This document shows, one piece after another, positions 1 to 12,200 of a DNA stretch of 64,000 nucleotides. Positions within the stretch are counted from its first letter, which is position 1, and every line of letters starts with the position of its first letter. The position numbers and the translations under genes are program-made. The DNA comes from Diadema setosum (lineage: Eukaryota; Echinodermata; Echinoidea; Diadematoida; Diadematidae): the NCBI RefSeq assembly GCF_964275005.1, contig NC_092705.1, positions 10,243,912 to 10,307,911 on the forward strand, written 5' to 3'. Under the pieces are notes generated by a model. It worked only from the letters and a program-made list of their open reading frames with translations, had not been told where the DNA came from and did no database searches.

Positions 1-652
1 AATTAATTTCAGTTCACGCTCATCATAACTGCTTATTACTTATCAAAGTTTTGGTTATCAACATTCGTTCGTAGGTGTTTTGTGTTTGTTTTGTATGTTT
101 TTCTTCGTGAAAGACGTAATAATTTCTTCGTATCGAACGTAGACTGCATGTTTACCGTTTATCCAAACAGTAGGCGCCTAGGCGTACTTTCTGAATATAT
201 TATTCAGAAATTTCTATCAACATTTTAAATATATTACAAGACTCCCAAATACCAGTTGAAAAAATTAAGAAATCGAATTTTTGAGATATCAACAACAACA
301 ACAACAACAACAAAAATGCGTAGGAAAAAACCACTTCAACTTCGAATGATTTTTCGAATTTCTCAAAACCGTTCCCTAGTTCATGGACATCCCATAGAAA
401 CGCATGTTTTGATATGCACGTTGCTATGGCATGTCCTCGAACTATCTAGTTTCGCGAAACTACGGCCTGGCCACGGTATTTTTTCCGTAACCTCCCGCCT
501 CCCCTTCCCCGATTCGAAAACAGCTTGATTGAAGCCGAAAGCTGCCTATTTAAACACGAACCTTATTAAACCCCAAGTTAGGTACATGGTTTATATGGCT
601 AGTGTTTAAGTAGAATTTACTATTTTAAGTTAATAGGTTTTAATAGACTCTC
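1..652. other. no gene seen; sequence left of MED12 exon 2
   Basis: AT-rich sequence that should be intronic to MED12 if that gene continues to the left. A short (CAA)n microsatellite lies at about 291-313. I see no exon on either strand. Confidence 0.4.
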
Positions 653-1225
653 AAGGGCTTTTTACACTTGTAAATTTTTGCTTAGCCCCGGACTATCGGT
701 GGGGCTAAGGGGGGGGGGGGCCTTAGCCCCACCGATAGTACGGGACTATCCTTAGCCCACTTTCTGTTTACACTCGTTTTTGCCAAAGTGGGCTAGCCCC
801 ACCGATAGTACGGTACTATCTGGCCCTGCAAAATAGCAGGGGTTAGCACCGCAATTGCGGTGCTAGCACCGCAATTGCGGTGCCAAGCAAGTGAGTGTAA
901 ACAGAACGAAAAAATAATCCTGGGCTAAGCGACGGAGACGAAGTGCGACCCTCACTGACCAATCAGAAACGAGGTAATCAAGTGCTGCCGGTGCGTGCGT
1001 GTACGTGTACAGTACACAGCGTAATTATGAATATTCATGTGGTTTGGAAAGTCCGGGGCTAAGAAAGACGAGTGTAAAAAGGTCAGTTTTCTCCTTAGCC
1101 CCGGACAAGAGATAGTACGGGACTAATTGGCGAGTGTAAAAAGCTGAAAAAATTGGTACGGGACTAACGATAGTCCTGGGTCAGAGAAAGTCCGGGGTTA
1201 AGAAACACAAGTGTAAAAAGCCCTT
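653..1225. repeat. foldback (MITE-like) element
   Basis: The ends are inverted copies of AAGGGCTTTTTACACTTG (653-670 and about 1208-1225). Inside are further inverted and direct copies of TTAGCCCCGGAC, GATAGTACGGGACTA and GAGTGTAAA, a short palindrome repeat (GCACCGCAATTGCGGTGC, twice near 846-882) and a G run at about 709-720. There is no coding potential, so it is probably a non-autonomous DNA element. Confidence 0.65.
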
Positions 1226-1360
1226 CAGTAGTTCCATAAATAATCGTTTGTATGTGTTTTGCGGCCTGGCCTCTGTCATGCCTCGTCTTCTGTACATACG
1301 TACGTATGTACGCCTGTACTGTATACATGTACCACATGGTCCACATCACGCACGTGGTTT

Positions 1361-1554
1361 TGCTGCAGACTCCACGGTCGACGGTCGATGCTACACACAC
1401 TACACGTGAATGCGATTGAAGGATAGCGAGCTTCGCGTTGCCGCGGGCTGTATGTGATGCTGCAGATTCCACGGTCGACGGTCGATGCTACACACACTAC
1501 AGTGAATGCGATTGAAGGATAGCGAGCTTCGCGATGCCGCGGGCTGTATGTGAT
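1361..1554. repeat. tandem duplication, 97-bp unit, two copies
   Basis: Two head-to-tail copies start at 1361 and 1458, each beginning TGCTGCAGA. They contain CCACGGTCGACGGTCGATG and end CCGCGGGCTGTATGTGATG. They differ by only a few bases, so the duplication is recent. The overlapping reading frames here repeat for this reason and do not look like genes. Confidence 0.85.
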
Positions 1555-2607
1555 GATTTTAATCACAAATCGTGTTTTGTAGTGTGGTTTTGGAGCAAAT
1601 TTGTGCTCAAACTTTCTGAAAAGACCTTTAGTCTGACATCAGATAGAAAAAGAAGACATACGAGAATGAAGTGAGTATCAGTATGTTGTAATAAAACTGA
1701 ATGAAAATTGTGTCATTTTCGCGTTCTCAGGAGCCGGTGAATTCGGCCGGCACGCGATCGCGAGTTTGTTTTATTTTGTTACGGAGGGATACCATGCAAG
1801 AAGCCTCGCAAAATTACATGACGGTCCTATTAACGAACCTTTTGACACACTCTGGTTAAATGACCGACTATGACGCACATAATGGGTCAGTATTGAGACG
1901 GACATTTTGCTCCCGTGACGGTACCACGCGTCATCAAATTGGTGGTACTTGACGCGACCATGACGCACCTTTCCCGGGGGTCAAGAGGTGCGTCATACAA
2001 ATGACAGCTGCATAAGTTAGGATGAAGAATTCGCATTTCAGGCAATGCATGAAGCAGTAGTATTTTAAACACTGCATCCAATCTCTTACTAATTTCATGG
2101 AAAGTTAACATTTTCAAGGGCATTTACAGAACAGAATGCACACATCGCATATACTGTACGTCTCAACAGATCTGACATAATGGACAACATTGCACATACA
2201 ATTTGTAGAGCATGTCTGCAACATTAAGCTGCACTGTAGATCTATGGGTATAATATAGAGTGGTCTCAAATTTCTAATGTTGGCGACAAATTCAAGACGT
2301 CGGCTAGTACTTCTCATTTCAGGCAACTAGCATTTCATGTTCATGTTTAGAATGGAATTGCACTTAGACAACTTCGAATCTACCTGTTAAGCTTACTATT
2401 GTAATATGATACTGACCTGTACATACATTCATGAGATGCGGGTACTCGATCATTGTTTCTACATTTCCTAATGACCGCAATATCAAATTTATTATCTTAA
2501 TGGTTTGCTCTCTTTTTTTCTTTTCTCTCTCTCTCTCTTTCTTTGGGTTACAGTACCTCCAAAACTGTGCATTAAGAGTATCATAAAGGATATTCGTATT
2601 CACAGCA
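1555..2607. other. no gene seen
   Basis: Unremarkable AT-rich sequence. A pyrimidine tract at about 2505-2545 followed by TTACAG resembles a splice acceptor, but the frame behind it soon runs into a transposon end (see rejected items). Confidence 0.35.
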
Positions 2608-2614
2608 CTCTGCT

Positions 2615-3336
2615 CAGGGAGGTGCTAGAGAAGGAGAGGCAACTAAAGCTCTCCTTTGAAGTCATGCACGCCGAGAAGTTATGCGTTCAACTACAGGTGT
2701 TACCCATGTGCTTTGACAAAAGAGAGCATCAATAATCCGGACTAGCGCTCTCACATCTAGAAATATTTGCTCCTAATGCAATTCACTCTCTCTTTCAATG
2801 TGATGGCAACAATGAATTTGTGTACCTTGAATTGGAGCAGCGAATCAAAATGCAGTGTAAAACTCACAATTTTAACAGCAAATAGTTTAAAAACACGCTG
2901 GAACACGCTTTAACGGAGTACTTTATTTGAAAGATCAAAATATCCCCTGTATTAACAGACAGAAAATTAACATGCAGAAATGTGCGCATTATAGAAAAAA
3001 TTAAGTTTTCAAGAGGGCCTAATTTTCATTTCCTTTCGATTTGTGAATTACGAAGAAACTAGAAATACATGTTAATAATATTGAATTCTTTCCTAAACTA
3101 TTCTAAATCAATTCGAGCATTTCATTTAAAAAGTTTGCGGTGAAATAGGGCTTGTGATTCAACGAAAGGTGAAATGCGTTCTTCGTCTCCGAACTTCGTC
3201 TTGCAACTAGAGCGGTGCCGAGCATGACTTCAAAGCGTAATGGAATGCTAGACATCCCATTGTAACGCCTTGAACCCAAACATGTGTTTGCATGAATTAC
3301 GAAGAGTTGCTACTCCATCTCTGTAACACCTCCCTG
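2615..3336. mobile_element. hAT-like non-autonomous DNA transposon
   Basis: The left end CAGGGAGGTG and right end CACCTCCCTG are inverted copies. Direct repeats of CTCTGCT flank them at 2608-2614 and 3337-3343. The terminal CAGGG and a 7-8 bp target duplication are typical of the hAT superfamily. The interior shares words with a related copy at about 62,919-63,203 (TCTCCTTTGAAGTC, GAGCATGACTTCAAA, CATGTGTTTGC). No transposase frame is present. Confidence 0.7.
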
Positions 3337-3570
3337 CTCTGCTTACCCGGGGGGGTCTTGCGCTCACCCGAGTACTATCACTTCTGGTTCTAGAGAAGAT
3401 TAAAGATTCCTTTCATAATGGGGGGGGGGGGGGGAGGTTGGGTCCTCTTTCCTCTTTGCCCCGCGAGTATGATGCTCATTCGTGGGGGGGGGGGGGGGGG
3501 GAGGGTGCACCCCTGGATCCGCAATGAACAAACATGATAACTACAGTCATTAATGTACTGATCAATGTAC

Positions 3571-5700
3571 TAATGCACTTGTCAATTGTAGTCCCGGCCC
3601 ATGGGTACCCGGGGATGGCCGGGACTTGCATCCCACTTGCAATTTTGCATGTTACACTACCCGGCCAAGTCCCGGCCAAGTCTCCGACAGGTCGGGCAAA
3701 ATTTTCACGGAAATCCCCCGCTAAGTCCCCGGCAGGCCGGGCAAAATTGAAGTTGAAATCCCCGGCCAATTCCCCGACAGTCCGGGCAATATTTTGTGCA
3801 GAAATCCCCGGCCAAGTCCCCGACAAGTCGGGCATATTTGTATAGAAATCCCCGGCCAAGTCCCGACCCTCAAGGCCCGGTCACACTGCCCAAAAGTCGC
3901 GTAAGTTTGCGTGAATCACGCAAGAAATTTGGTTTTGCGCGTGCTTGTCCTTTGAGAATTTTCGCTAATTTACGCGATAAAAATCACCGATGAATTGCGC
4001 AAGAACTACGGAAATATCACTCAAAAATCACTAATCAACGCATAGGCACGCAAAGGCCCCAAATAGGGCGAATTCGTGATTGTGCGCGACGCCTGACGAC
4101 AGAGGTCCACGGAAAATCACGCATAATCTGCGCTTTATCACAATTAACTGCGTATGAATTGCACATAAACGTGATAGCGGCAACATTTTCGCAAACGATC
4201 ACTGATATTCCACGCATATTTCGCGCGTTGTTCGCGTAAGAACAACGCAAACTACGCAAAAATTACGTAAAAACTAAAACAGCGCAATACTGCCTAGAAG
4301 TGTGTAAACTTTTACGCGAAGCCGAGTTTTGAGCTGCTCAAAAACCTGGCTTTTGAGGACCTGTCACACTGCCCAAAAGTCACGTAAACGCATGAATCAC
4401 GTAAGAAATTCGAGCCTTATTTTACGCGATACGATGCACGATTTGCGCATTTCATGAGTTTGTCTACAATTTTGAACCTTCGTAGTTGTCAGCCGATGTG
4501 CGCCGGATCGGCACTTTACGCAGTTCCATGTTTTGAGGAGCTCAAAACTCGGCTTCGCGTAAAAATTTTACGCAGTATTGCGCTGTTTTACGTAATTTTT
4601 GCGTAGTTTGCGTGGTTCTTACGCGAACAATGCGCGAAATATGCGTGGAATATCAGCGATTGTTCGCAAAAATGTTGCCGCTATCGCGTTCACCAACGAC
4701 TCTCCACTGACAAAAAAGCAGACTATAAATAATGACGCATGTTTCGCGCTTGAAACACCTACGTATCACTGAAAATCACTGAAAAAAAAAATATTGGCGT
4801 AGGCCTATGTATCTCTAACAGAACACGGTATAAATACTCACGAAATACTGATCGTGGAATCACTAATGTATCACTATAACAACTCACGTATGATTGTGGC
4901 GCTACATTTTTGCGTGATCTTTCCGTAGTTCTTGCGCAATTCATCGGTGATTTTTCATTGCGTAAATCAGCGAAAATGGTAAAATTCTCGACGGACAAGC
5001 ACACAAAACCAAATTTCTTTGTTACCGGTACGTCATTTATGCGATTATGCAACTTTTGGGCAGTGTGACCGAGCCCGCCCGCGTGGAATCGCGTAAAGCG
5101 CCGATCCGGCGCACATCCGCGGACAATACGATCGAAGGTTCCACGTCAGAAAAATTCATGAAATGCGCAAATCGCGCATGTTTCGCGCTAGGCTCTTTAC
5201 GTGATTCATGCATTTACGCAACTTTTGGGCAACGTTACAGAGTCCTCAATAGCGGGGAATTGCTAGTCAAGCGAAATAATTTATGGTCACATTACCGTAC
5301 TTGAAATGGTACAAGTCATAATCAACTCTCAAGCAAAATCTGGCTCAATCCCGGCCAAAATTCCCGCCCCAAATGCCTGCCATTTGGTTGGAGCGAATTT
5401 CCCCCGACAAACCCCGGTTTATTCCCCACCCACCGGGGCAAAATAAGTGAATCTCCCCCGACAAACCCCGGTCCATTCCCGACCCACCGGGGCAAAATAA
5501 TTGAATTTCCCCGGACAACACCCCGGTACATCCCTGGCCCACCGGGGCAAATTAAGTGAATTTCCCCCTACAAAGCCCGGTCTATTCCCGACCCACCCGG
5601 GCGAAAAAAATGCTGAAATCCCCGCCCAACTTGGTTGCAAGTCCCGGCCATCCCCGGGTACCCATGGGCCGGGACTTCAATTGACAAGTGCATAATTCAT
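3571..5700. repeat. large compound foldback element with tandem-repeat arms
   Basis: The termini are inverted repeats of at least 60 bp (3571-3631 and 5640-5700), including GTCCCGGCCCATGGGTACCC. Next inside each end is a GC-rich array of roughly 60-bp units: about 3660-3865 on the left (CCCCGGCCAAGTCCCCGACA) and about 5395-5640 on the right (CCCGACAAACCCCGGT...CACCGGGGCAAAATAA). The centre (about 3868-5262) holds inverted copies of another family whose ends read GGTCACACTGCCCAAAAGT, which suggests nesting. No plausible protein is encoded. Confidence 0.7.
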
Positions 5701-6195
5701 GGTCAACTTTAATAGCTCTATCACTTCTGGTTCTAGAGAAGATTTTTTTTTTTTTTTTTTTTTTAAGATTCCTTAATTGGGAGGGGGTGCTGGGCCCACT
5801 GGGGGCCCCCAGGGGGAGCATGGTGCCCATTTGAACATATTGAGATCCTATTGCTTGCCCTAGGGATGCTACCTGCCAAGTTTGGTAAAAATCTGTCATG
5901 AGGTTTTTAGGAAGAAGATGAAAATGTGAAAAGTTTAATATGTACAATGCATGACGGACAGAGAGCGATCGCAATAGCTGACTTGAGCCTTTGGCTCAGG
6001 TGAGCCAAAAATGTGCATGAAGGGTTTTCATGAATTAAACAGCAAAAAACAAAACAAAACAAAACAAAACAAAGAAAGAAGTGGAATATGGACAACAGTG
6101 AACATGATGAGCACATTCACATTTCAGAACTTTCCACACTTTGCCTTGTCTTTAAGATTCAAGCTTGAAACATTTTACACCTTTAAAATTCTTAC
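5701..6195. other. no gene seen (MED12 intron 2)
   Basis: Contains a poly-T tract at about 5743-5764 and an (AAAAC)n microsatellite at about 6043-6073. The words TATCACTTCTGGTTCTAGAG near 5717 also occur near 3377, on the other side of the compound foldback element. Confidence 0.4.
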
Positions 6196-6258
6196 CTCAT
6201 GTGCGACAGGGGGTATATTTGGGAAGCCCTGCTTGACATTGACTGTTGTGAGCTCATC
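6196..6258 (-). CDS. MED12: MED12, coding exon 2
   Basis: On the minus strand, an acceptor (CCCCTACAG) precedes 21 codons reading DELTTVNVKQGF and then PNIPPVAHE, followed by a GTAAG donor. The first part matches human MED12 residues 34-45 (DELTALNVKQGF), which begin human coding exon 2, so both the intron position and phase 0 agree with exon 1 here. In human MED12 this segment helps activate CDK8-cyclin C, and L36, Q43 and G44 are tumour hotspots; all three residues are conserved. The exon is shorter than in human (63 against 105 bp), so an extra intron probably follows. Later exons lie beyond the left edge. Confidence 0.9.
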
Positions 6259-9200
6259 CTGTAGGGGAGAAAGAAAAACAAAATGAGAAACAACAACATG
6301 TTTAATGAGGCGCATCATGGGACAAAAGATGACCACATGGACATCAAAACTGAATTTTTGTCATTTTGTTTTTCAATACGATCAATGGAAAATTGTGAGA
6401 TGATGACATCATCAGCTCACTCATTTGTATATTCATATCAACAACAACTGTTATGCATTTTTTTTAAATTTTTATCCGATTTTGATGAAGTTTTCACTGT
6501 TGTGCTTGTAAGCACTTATTCTTTACACTTTCTTATCAGAATAACGTAGGTCTGTATTTTCTAGTTTTTGCAATTACAGCGTGTCAGAAATTACAATTGT
6601 ATTACGTACAGTTCATTCACATCTAAATTTGTCAACTAAAGCTTTCCTGTTTTTCGGAGGGATACTGTTCATGATGAATATGAATACCATCTGTCAAATC
6701 ATCTATATAGTGTATAGGGGGAGGGGGCAACCCATCTAATACATTACTCTTGGATTATTTATACACATTCACTCTGCTGTGACATCAGTATGCAGTTATG
6801 CAGTTTGGTGCAATATTTTGTGTTATCATCAATAGAGGACGTTTTACCCGCGCATTAAACACGTGTATTGTTGTCCTCTCAATCTTTACCGTTCAATATG
6901 ACAGCGTATTGAACGAAATGCATCTCAATGTATTAATTCTCCATAGGCTACCGTTGTTACTGGCCGTTCAATAATACATTATATTTTGTCCTGTCTGTAG
7001 CATGAGCACTTGCTGAGTGTGCAAATGCTTGCTAGTAGCGCGCAAAATCTTGTTACAATTCACAAGTGCCAAACATCTTGCTAGTTGCAAAATACGCAGT
7101 TACAGCTGTAGTTGCGTACAAGTAGGTATCCTGGCTACTCCTTTTTCAGTGCTGAGTCAACTTAAAAGACGAGTAGAAGTACAGTACTTTTGTGCAGTTT
7201 ATGCTTTCCCTACATAATGATTACAAATGATAATCATTATATTTAATGCATTAATTCATGGAATATCAGGGAATATCGCACTCGGTAGGGCTACATGTAA
7301 TATTGCACTCATCTTCGATTTATGCCATACTGGCCCTAACTCGTGCAATATTCCCTGCTATCCCATTCATAGCCATCCAATATAAATAAATACTACATTT
7401 TCACAAGTTTTTATTAACATGAATCTAAACTCTTGTATACAATTATTGTGCATATTCAGTCTGTATAAAATCAGAATATTAGATATACATGTACAAACTA
7501 TAAATAGTGATCTCAAATTTATGTGATTCAGCATGTGCAAATTGTTACCTATGAAAAAAAAAATTTAATTAAAGTATAGTTTCCTTTATGAAATGCAATT
7601 GGAACAGATTTTGTCAAGGATAGGAGATAACTGATAAACATGCATTTCTATACTTCTGCAACTAATTTACATCAAAATAAAAGGAAATTGCAATTTGTTT
7701 ATCTAAGTTGTTTTGCAATCACAGATCTCATATTCTTTTTTAATACTATATACTGCTTAAATGTTTGTAAATGTATGCATACAAATGTGTATACTGTTCA
7801 TGTAGGGTCTCCACAAACAACAGTGCTCAATGCACTACAAAGACATCTTGTGAAAATAGTATACATTTTATACATAAAAAAATTAAATAAATAAATAAAC
7901 ATCTGCACCTTTTATCAAATACAGTATTTCTATTCATTCATTTTGCAGTTCTGTAAACTATAAATTGAAATGCTATCCATTATGTGATTTCTTTGCAACA
8001 TTTGCTTTTGTTTTGTATCTCTTTATTACAATTCTGAGCACAGACACCAGAGAAGAGGATTCAGAGAAGATTGGGAAAGAGATTCAGGATAAAATAAAAT
8101 TCTGATGAATTGTTAATCCATCAGTTTGCCAGAAATTGAATGCTGAAGATGTCGCAAACACCTCATATGACTAGACAAGTCTACAATGTATATTACGTGT
8201 TCACAAAGTGATTCCATTTGAACAAGTGGCTGATTCAAAGACTAGTGTGATCAATTATGAATGATCATTTTTCTAAATTTATTGCACACAGTGAAACCAG
8301 CCTACTAGTGACTTAAAATCAGACCCATCCCTTCTTTCCATTGTTTTTGTATTTCAAATTCTGTTACGCTGTAAATATGTAGCCATGCTAAACTTGTCAT
8401 TATGTATTATTGCTATACTGATTTTTTTCCTCCAACAGGTTGGGTGAAACAAACTTCAGATCATGAAAAAAAAAAAAAAAAATCAACAGCATATAAAGCA
8501 TTCATTTTTAAAGCCTGTAGCTGTATCCAAGCACTCAAAGAAACTAAAATGGAGAAATAGTAACATTTTGTGTTTTCGTCTAAAAATAGTCTCTTTGTTC
8601 ATTGCATATAAAAATGTGTAATTTCCTGTAACTATTCTTTCTTTGTGCTTTCTCCACATGTAGGAATATACTTCACTTGAGTATTATGGGTACAACCACA
8701 CACAAAGAAAGTAGCAGAGGTGTATTCATGAATGAGGTCTTACATGTACTTTGATAGAAGTGTCAGACTCACAAGTCCATCAGCTTTTTAAGTTTTACGC
8801 TAGATGTGTTCAACTAAAATTGGTTCCAGTTGATTGATCTTGTAGTAAATTGCAGATGTGCTTGTTAAAAAATGCAAAGGTCAGAGAGCAGCTTGGCATG
8901 AGATTTTATCTGTTTTAAGCTGTAAATCGTGTAATCTGGTGCATATAGCGTATATAACATGGAACAAGACAAGACATGGAACAAGACAAGCCCATGGAAC
9001 AAGACAATTCAACTGCAAAGACTTCAGTTCAGTCCTTGGTCCATCCCTTACTAGCCTTAGTACTGCACTTCCTTTCTTAGGCTCTAAGTTGAATTTATTC
9101 ACGTTTTTTATATCACACCACCTACAGTTGCAGGGCCTACTGCTACTGTAGACAGAAATATCCGTCTGTCCGGAGGAGTCTTGTAATATATTATTTTTTT

Positions 9201-12200
9201 TACTCTATCGGTTCTCCTCTCACAAGGGATTCTGTGAAGCCAGACGCAGTCTCCGACTCCGCGGAATACATCCCCATGCCCCAATGACCATATAACAGAC
9301 TGATCTTTCGGTCAACTGCTACTGTATCTTCATCTAGATCTAGGTTCTGGACCTGGATCTGGATCATTACACTGCCGGTTGGGTGGTATAATGCAGCAGG
9401 AGAGGGCACAAAATTAATTAGTTGTAGTGAAGGTGGCTTTTTTCTATCTTACTTCTGAAGACTTCTGGAGATGGGATGTTGATTATTGTTGGTGGGAGAT
9501 GATTCAAAGCCAGGGGGTGCTCACAAAAAATGAATGTTTACATTGTCTGTGTTACAATAATGAATTTTGAACCCTTTGTCGTGGTTCATCACTTGTCTTT
9601 CTAAAACATTTTGAGTTTTGAAATCTTTGAACAGTTTAATTTTGATATTTTTTGTTATTTAGAATCTAGGTCTTGACCCTTGTTCTGATCATAAAATAAG
9701 ATTCTATCAGTAAGTAGACCCGGGACCAACCCCTCGACCGCTTTGAAGAAGGATGATAATTCTAATACATTAATCATTATATCGGGGAAATTACAGAATA
9801 CTGGTTTTGCATCAGGGCAATTCCGTGGTTAGTAACGTTACATTTGAACAAATTTAGATATTTGTTTTTACTACTAAATTACCATTTGTTCATTTCAAGT
9901 CAAAATTATGTCAAAAACATGTTCATCCTTCCCAGGTTTATGATACAAAAAAGAATGAATACAATCCAAGAAATATTAGAATTGCTATGGCAATTTAAAG
10001 GGCTGGTTAGTAACGTTACGAAAAAAGGACATGACAAAAAAATCAATGTCTTGTAACAAAAAGTGTGCAAAAATTCAAGTTACTTCAAACAAAGTGTTGC
10101 ATTAATTTCATTTGTTGCATCATGACAAATGTTCACGCAAATCTTTATAGCAGTTCGACCGATGATTTTTTAGCTAGACCCCCAAAAGCATAGTTAGTAA
10201 CGTTACGGTTAGTAACGTTACATTTGTCCGGAGTAATTCCGCAGGTCATTTCACCCTTTTGTAATTGACAAAATGTCACATGACTTCTGGAGTATTTAAA
10301 TGTATTCATCTTTTACCCTTTAGCAAAACTTGGAGGAAAAAATTTCAAAGGAACCCACTGTAATTTACATTTAAGTGAATTTCAGCATCCCCAGTCCCAC
10401 ATGTACATCTTAACTGATGGTTTTAGATCTCGCAAAATCAATAAATACGAAAAATAAAATCTACTGAATTTGAAAGACCTTAATGATTGATGAACATCCA
10501 TGGCATTAGTTGATACCTAGATTAAAGAGTAAGATAAAGAGGCACATTTCTTTTATCCATGTCATGTCCACCTAACTGCGGAATTGCCCATCATATTAAT
10601 TAGCATATTGGTGCGTATAAGAGCCGCCGGAGGCGGGGCCAAAGGCCCCACCTCTGGCGGCTTTCCCTCAGAGATGAATTTCAGCCCTTCGGGCTGAAAT
10701 TCATCTTTCCCGTCGTTTGGGGACCCCAAAAAGGCCAGAAATGGAACAGCCATCATAAAGTAAGTTGACCACACAATTTTTATGAAAATTGAGTGGTTTG
10801 GAAGAAAAGTGCTCTAAATCAAGATAACTCGAGTATAGTATGTTTTCTATATCTATGTATCATATTGTCTGGCATTCTGGCTGTTGTAAATTACCCTGTC
10901 TGGCGGCCCCAGCATTCTGTCAACATCCACGCGAGCTTTCTTTGTGCGCCGACACATGACAGGTACGCACTACATTCTTCGCTTTTGTCATCGTGCCGAG
11001 GTACGCGTTATTTCACATTCCAACAGTAGTCGGATTTTCATAAACACACCACTTGTTTTGCTGTCACAGAAACAAGCTACCAATTAGTGGCGAGCTGCGC
11101 ATCTTCATCAGCCAATTACCACTCTCAAAGCTCCTGTCTGTGACACGTTTTCTCCGACCACGCTGTTTCATTTTCCACGCTTACTCACTTCACGATTAGC
11201 TTTCATCCAGAGAGCACGATCTAATCGTCGAAGTCACGTCCGCATATCACCCTTACTTTCGGATTATACTCAATTCGGAATATTACACCTTCCCGGATTT
11301 TATACTTCGCGACATTCGCTCCATTTTATACCGCGATTCGCCCTTTCTTGAGGCTTTACACTCCAACCTGGGGATTTTTACATCGCTACATTCAACACGA
11401 TCAGCGCCTCGTTACATCGTTGCATTCAACGCGATCTACCTGCGCCCCATCACATTGCTGCATCGGTCCTGCTAGCGTACTGTTCGTGGTGTGCAGACTC
11501 TACCAGGGACCTCGCAGTTTCTTCTATCCAGCGCCCCAGCGGTGGACTCTACCCTCGCTTGTGCTAGCCGCTATGGGACACTGTCGTCTTCGGACACCCA
11601 AAGTTCATTCGGAGTTAGTCCTTATTATTTCATATCAGTTCGGGAAGTGCAATACCCATTTCAAGGACATATCACCTCTACTGGTGCCCTGGTGCTTTCT
11701 ACACTAGGCCTAGATCTACTGTCATACGGTCGTCTACCCTTCCTGCTGGTGGTGCCTTCACAGTCCTGTTGTCCTGTTCGCCATTCGGTGAGTTGTTAGG
11801 TATTACATCATAGGCCCTAACTGCGACCAGCAGCCCCAACGTACAACGTACAGTGTTGGGGCTGCGCCGTTTTGGCCTCGATATTTTAATGTTGTACCAA
11901 ACGGGTGCCGTTCCGGCGCTGTATTTCCTTAATTTTTCAACAAAAACTACTGGCAATACTTACATGGGTGGACTAAACCTAAATGATTCTTATCGGCGAC
12001 TGTTTGATGCATTTCATTGCTTATGATGCAGAAAATGCTGTCTTATAAGGCAAATATCTTCAGCTCACCGATGCTCACTAAAACTCACAATCACTTGCAC
12101 ATGCGCACACAATGCATTCAGTGCAGTGCATTGACAGCTGTATTACTCGCTACATGATGCATATTCACCGTGCGATGATGCATTATTCATATCCTTTTGC

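Noticed and set aside
2505-2735. Frame resembling a spliced exon (PPKLCIKSIIKDIRIHSTLL... after a pyrimidine tract and TTACAG)
   Set aside because: More than half of the frame lies inside the hAT-like element starting at 2615, and no protein family is recognised. The acceptor-like start is probably chance.
3476-3993. 127-residue minus-strand and 103-residue plus-strand frames with regular repeats
   Set aside because: Both come from the ~60-bp CCCCGGCCAAGTCCC tandem units of the foldback element.
11348-11799. Overlapping 119- and 102-residue plus-strand frames
   Set aside because: No domain, two competing frames, and position within MED12 intron 1. A non-coding exon remains possible, but a protein is not supported.
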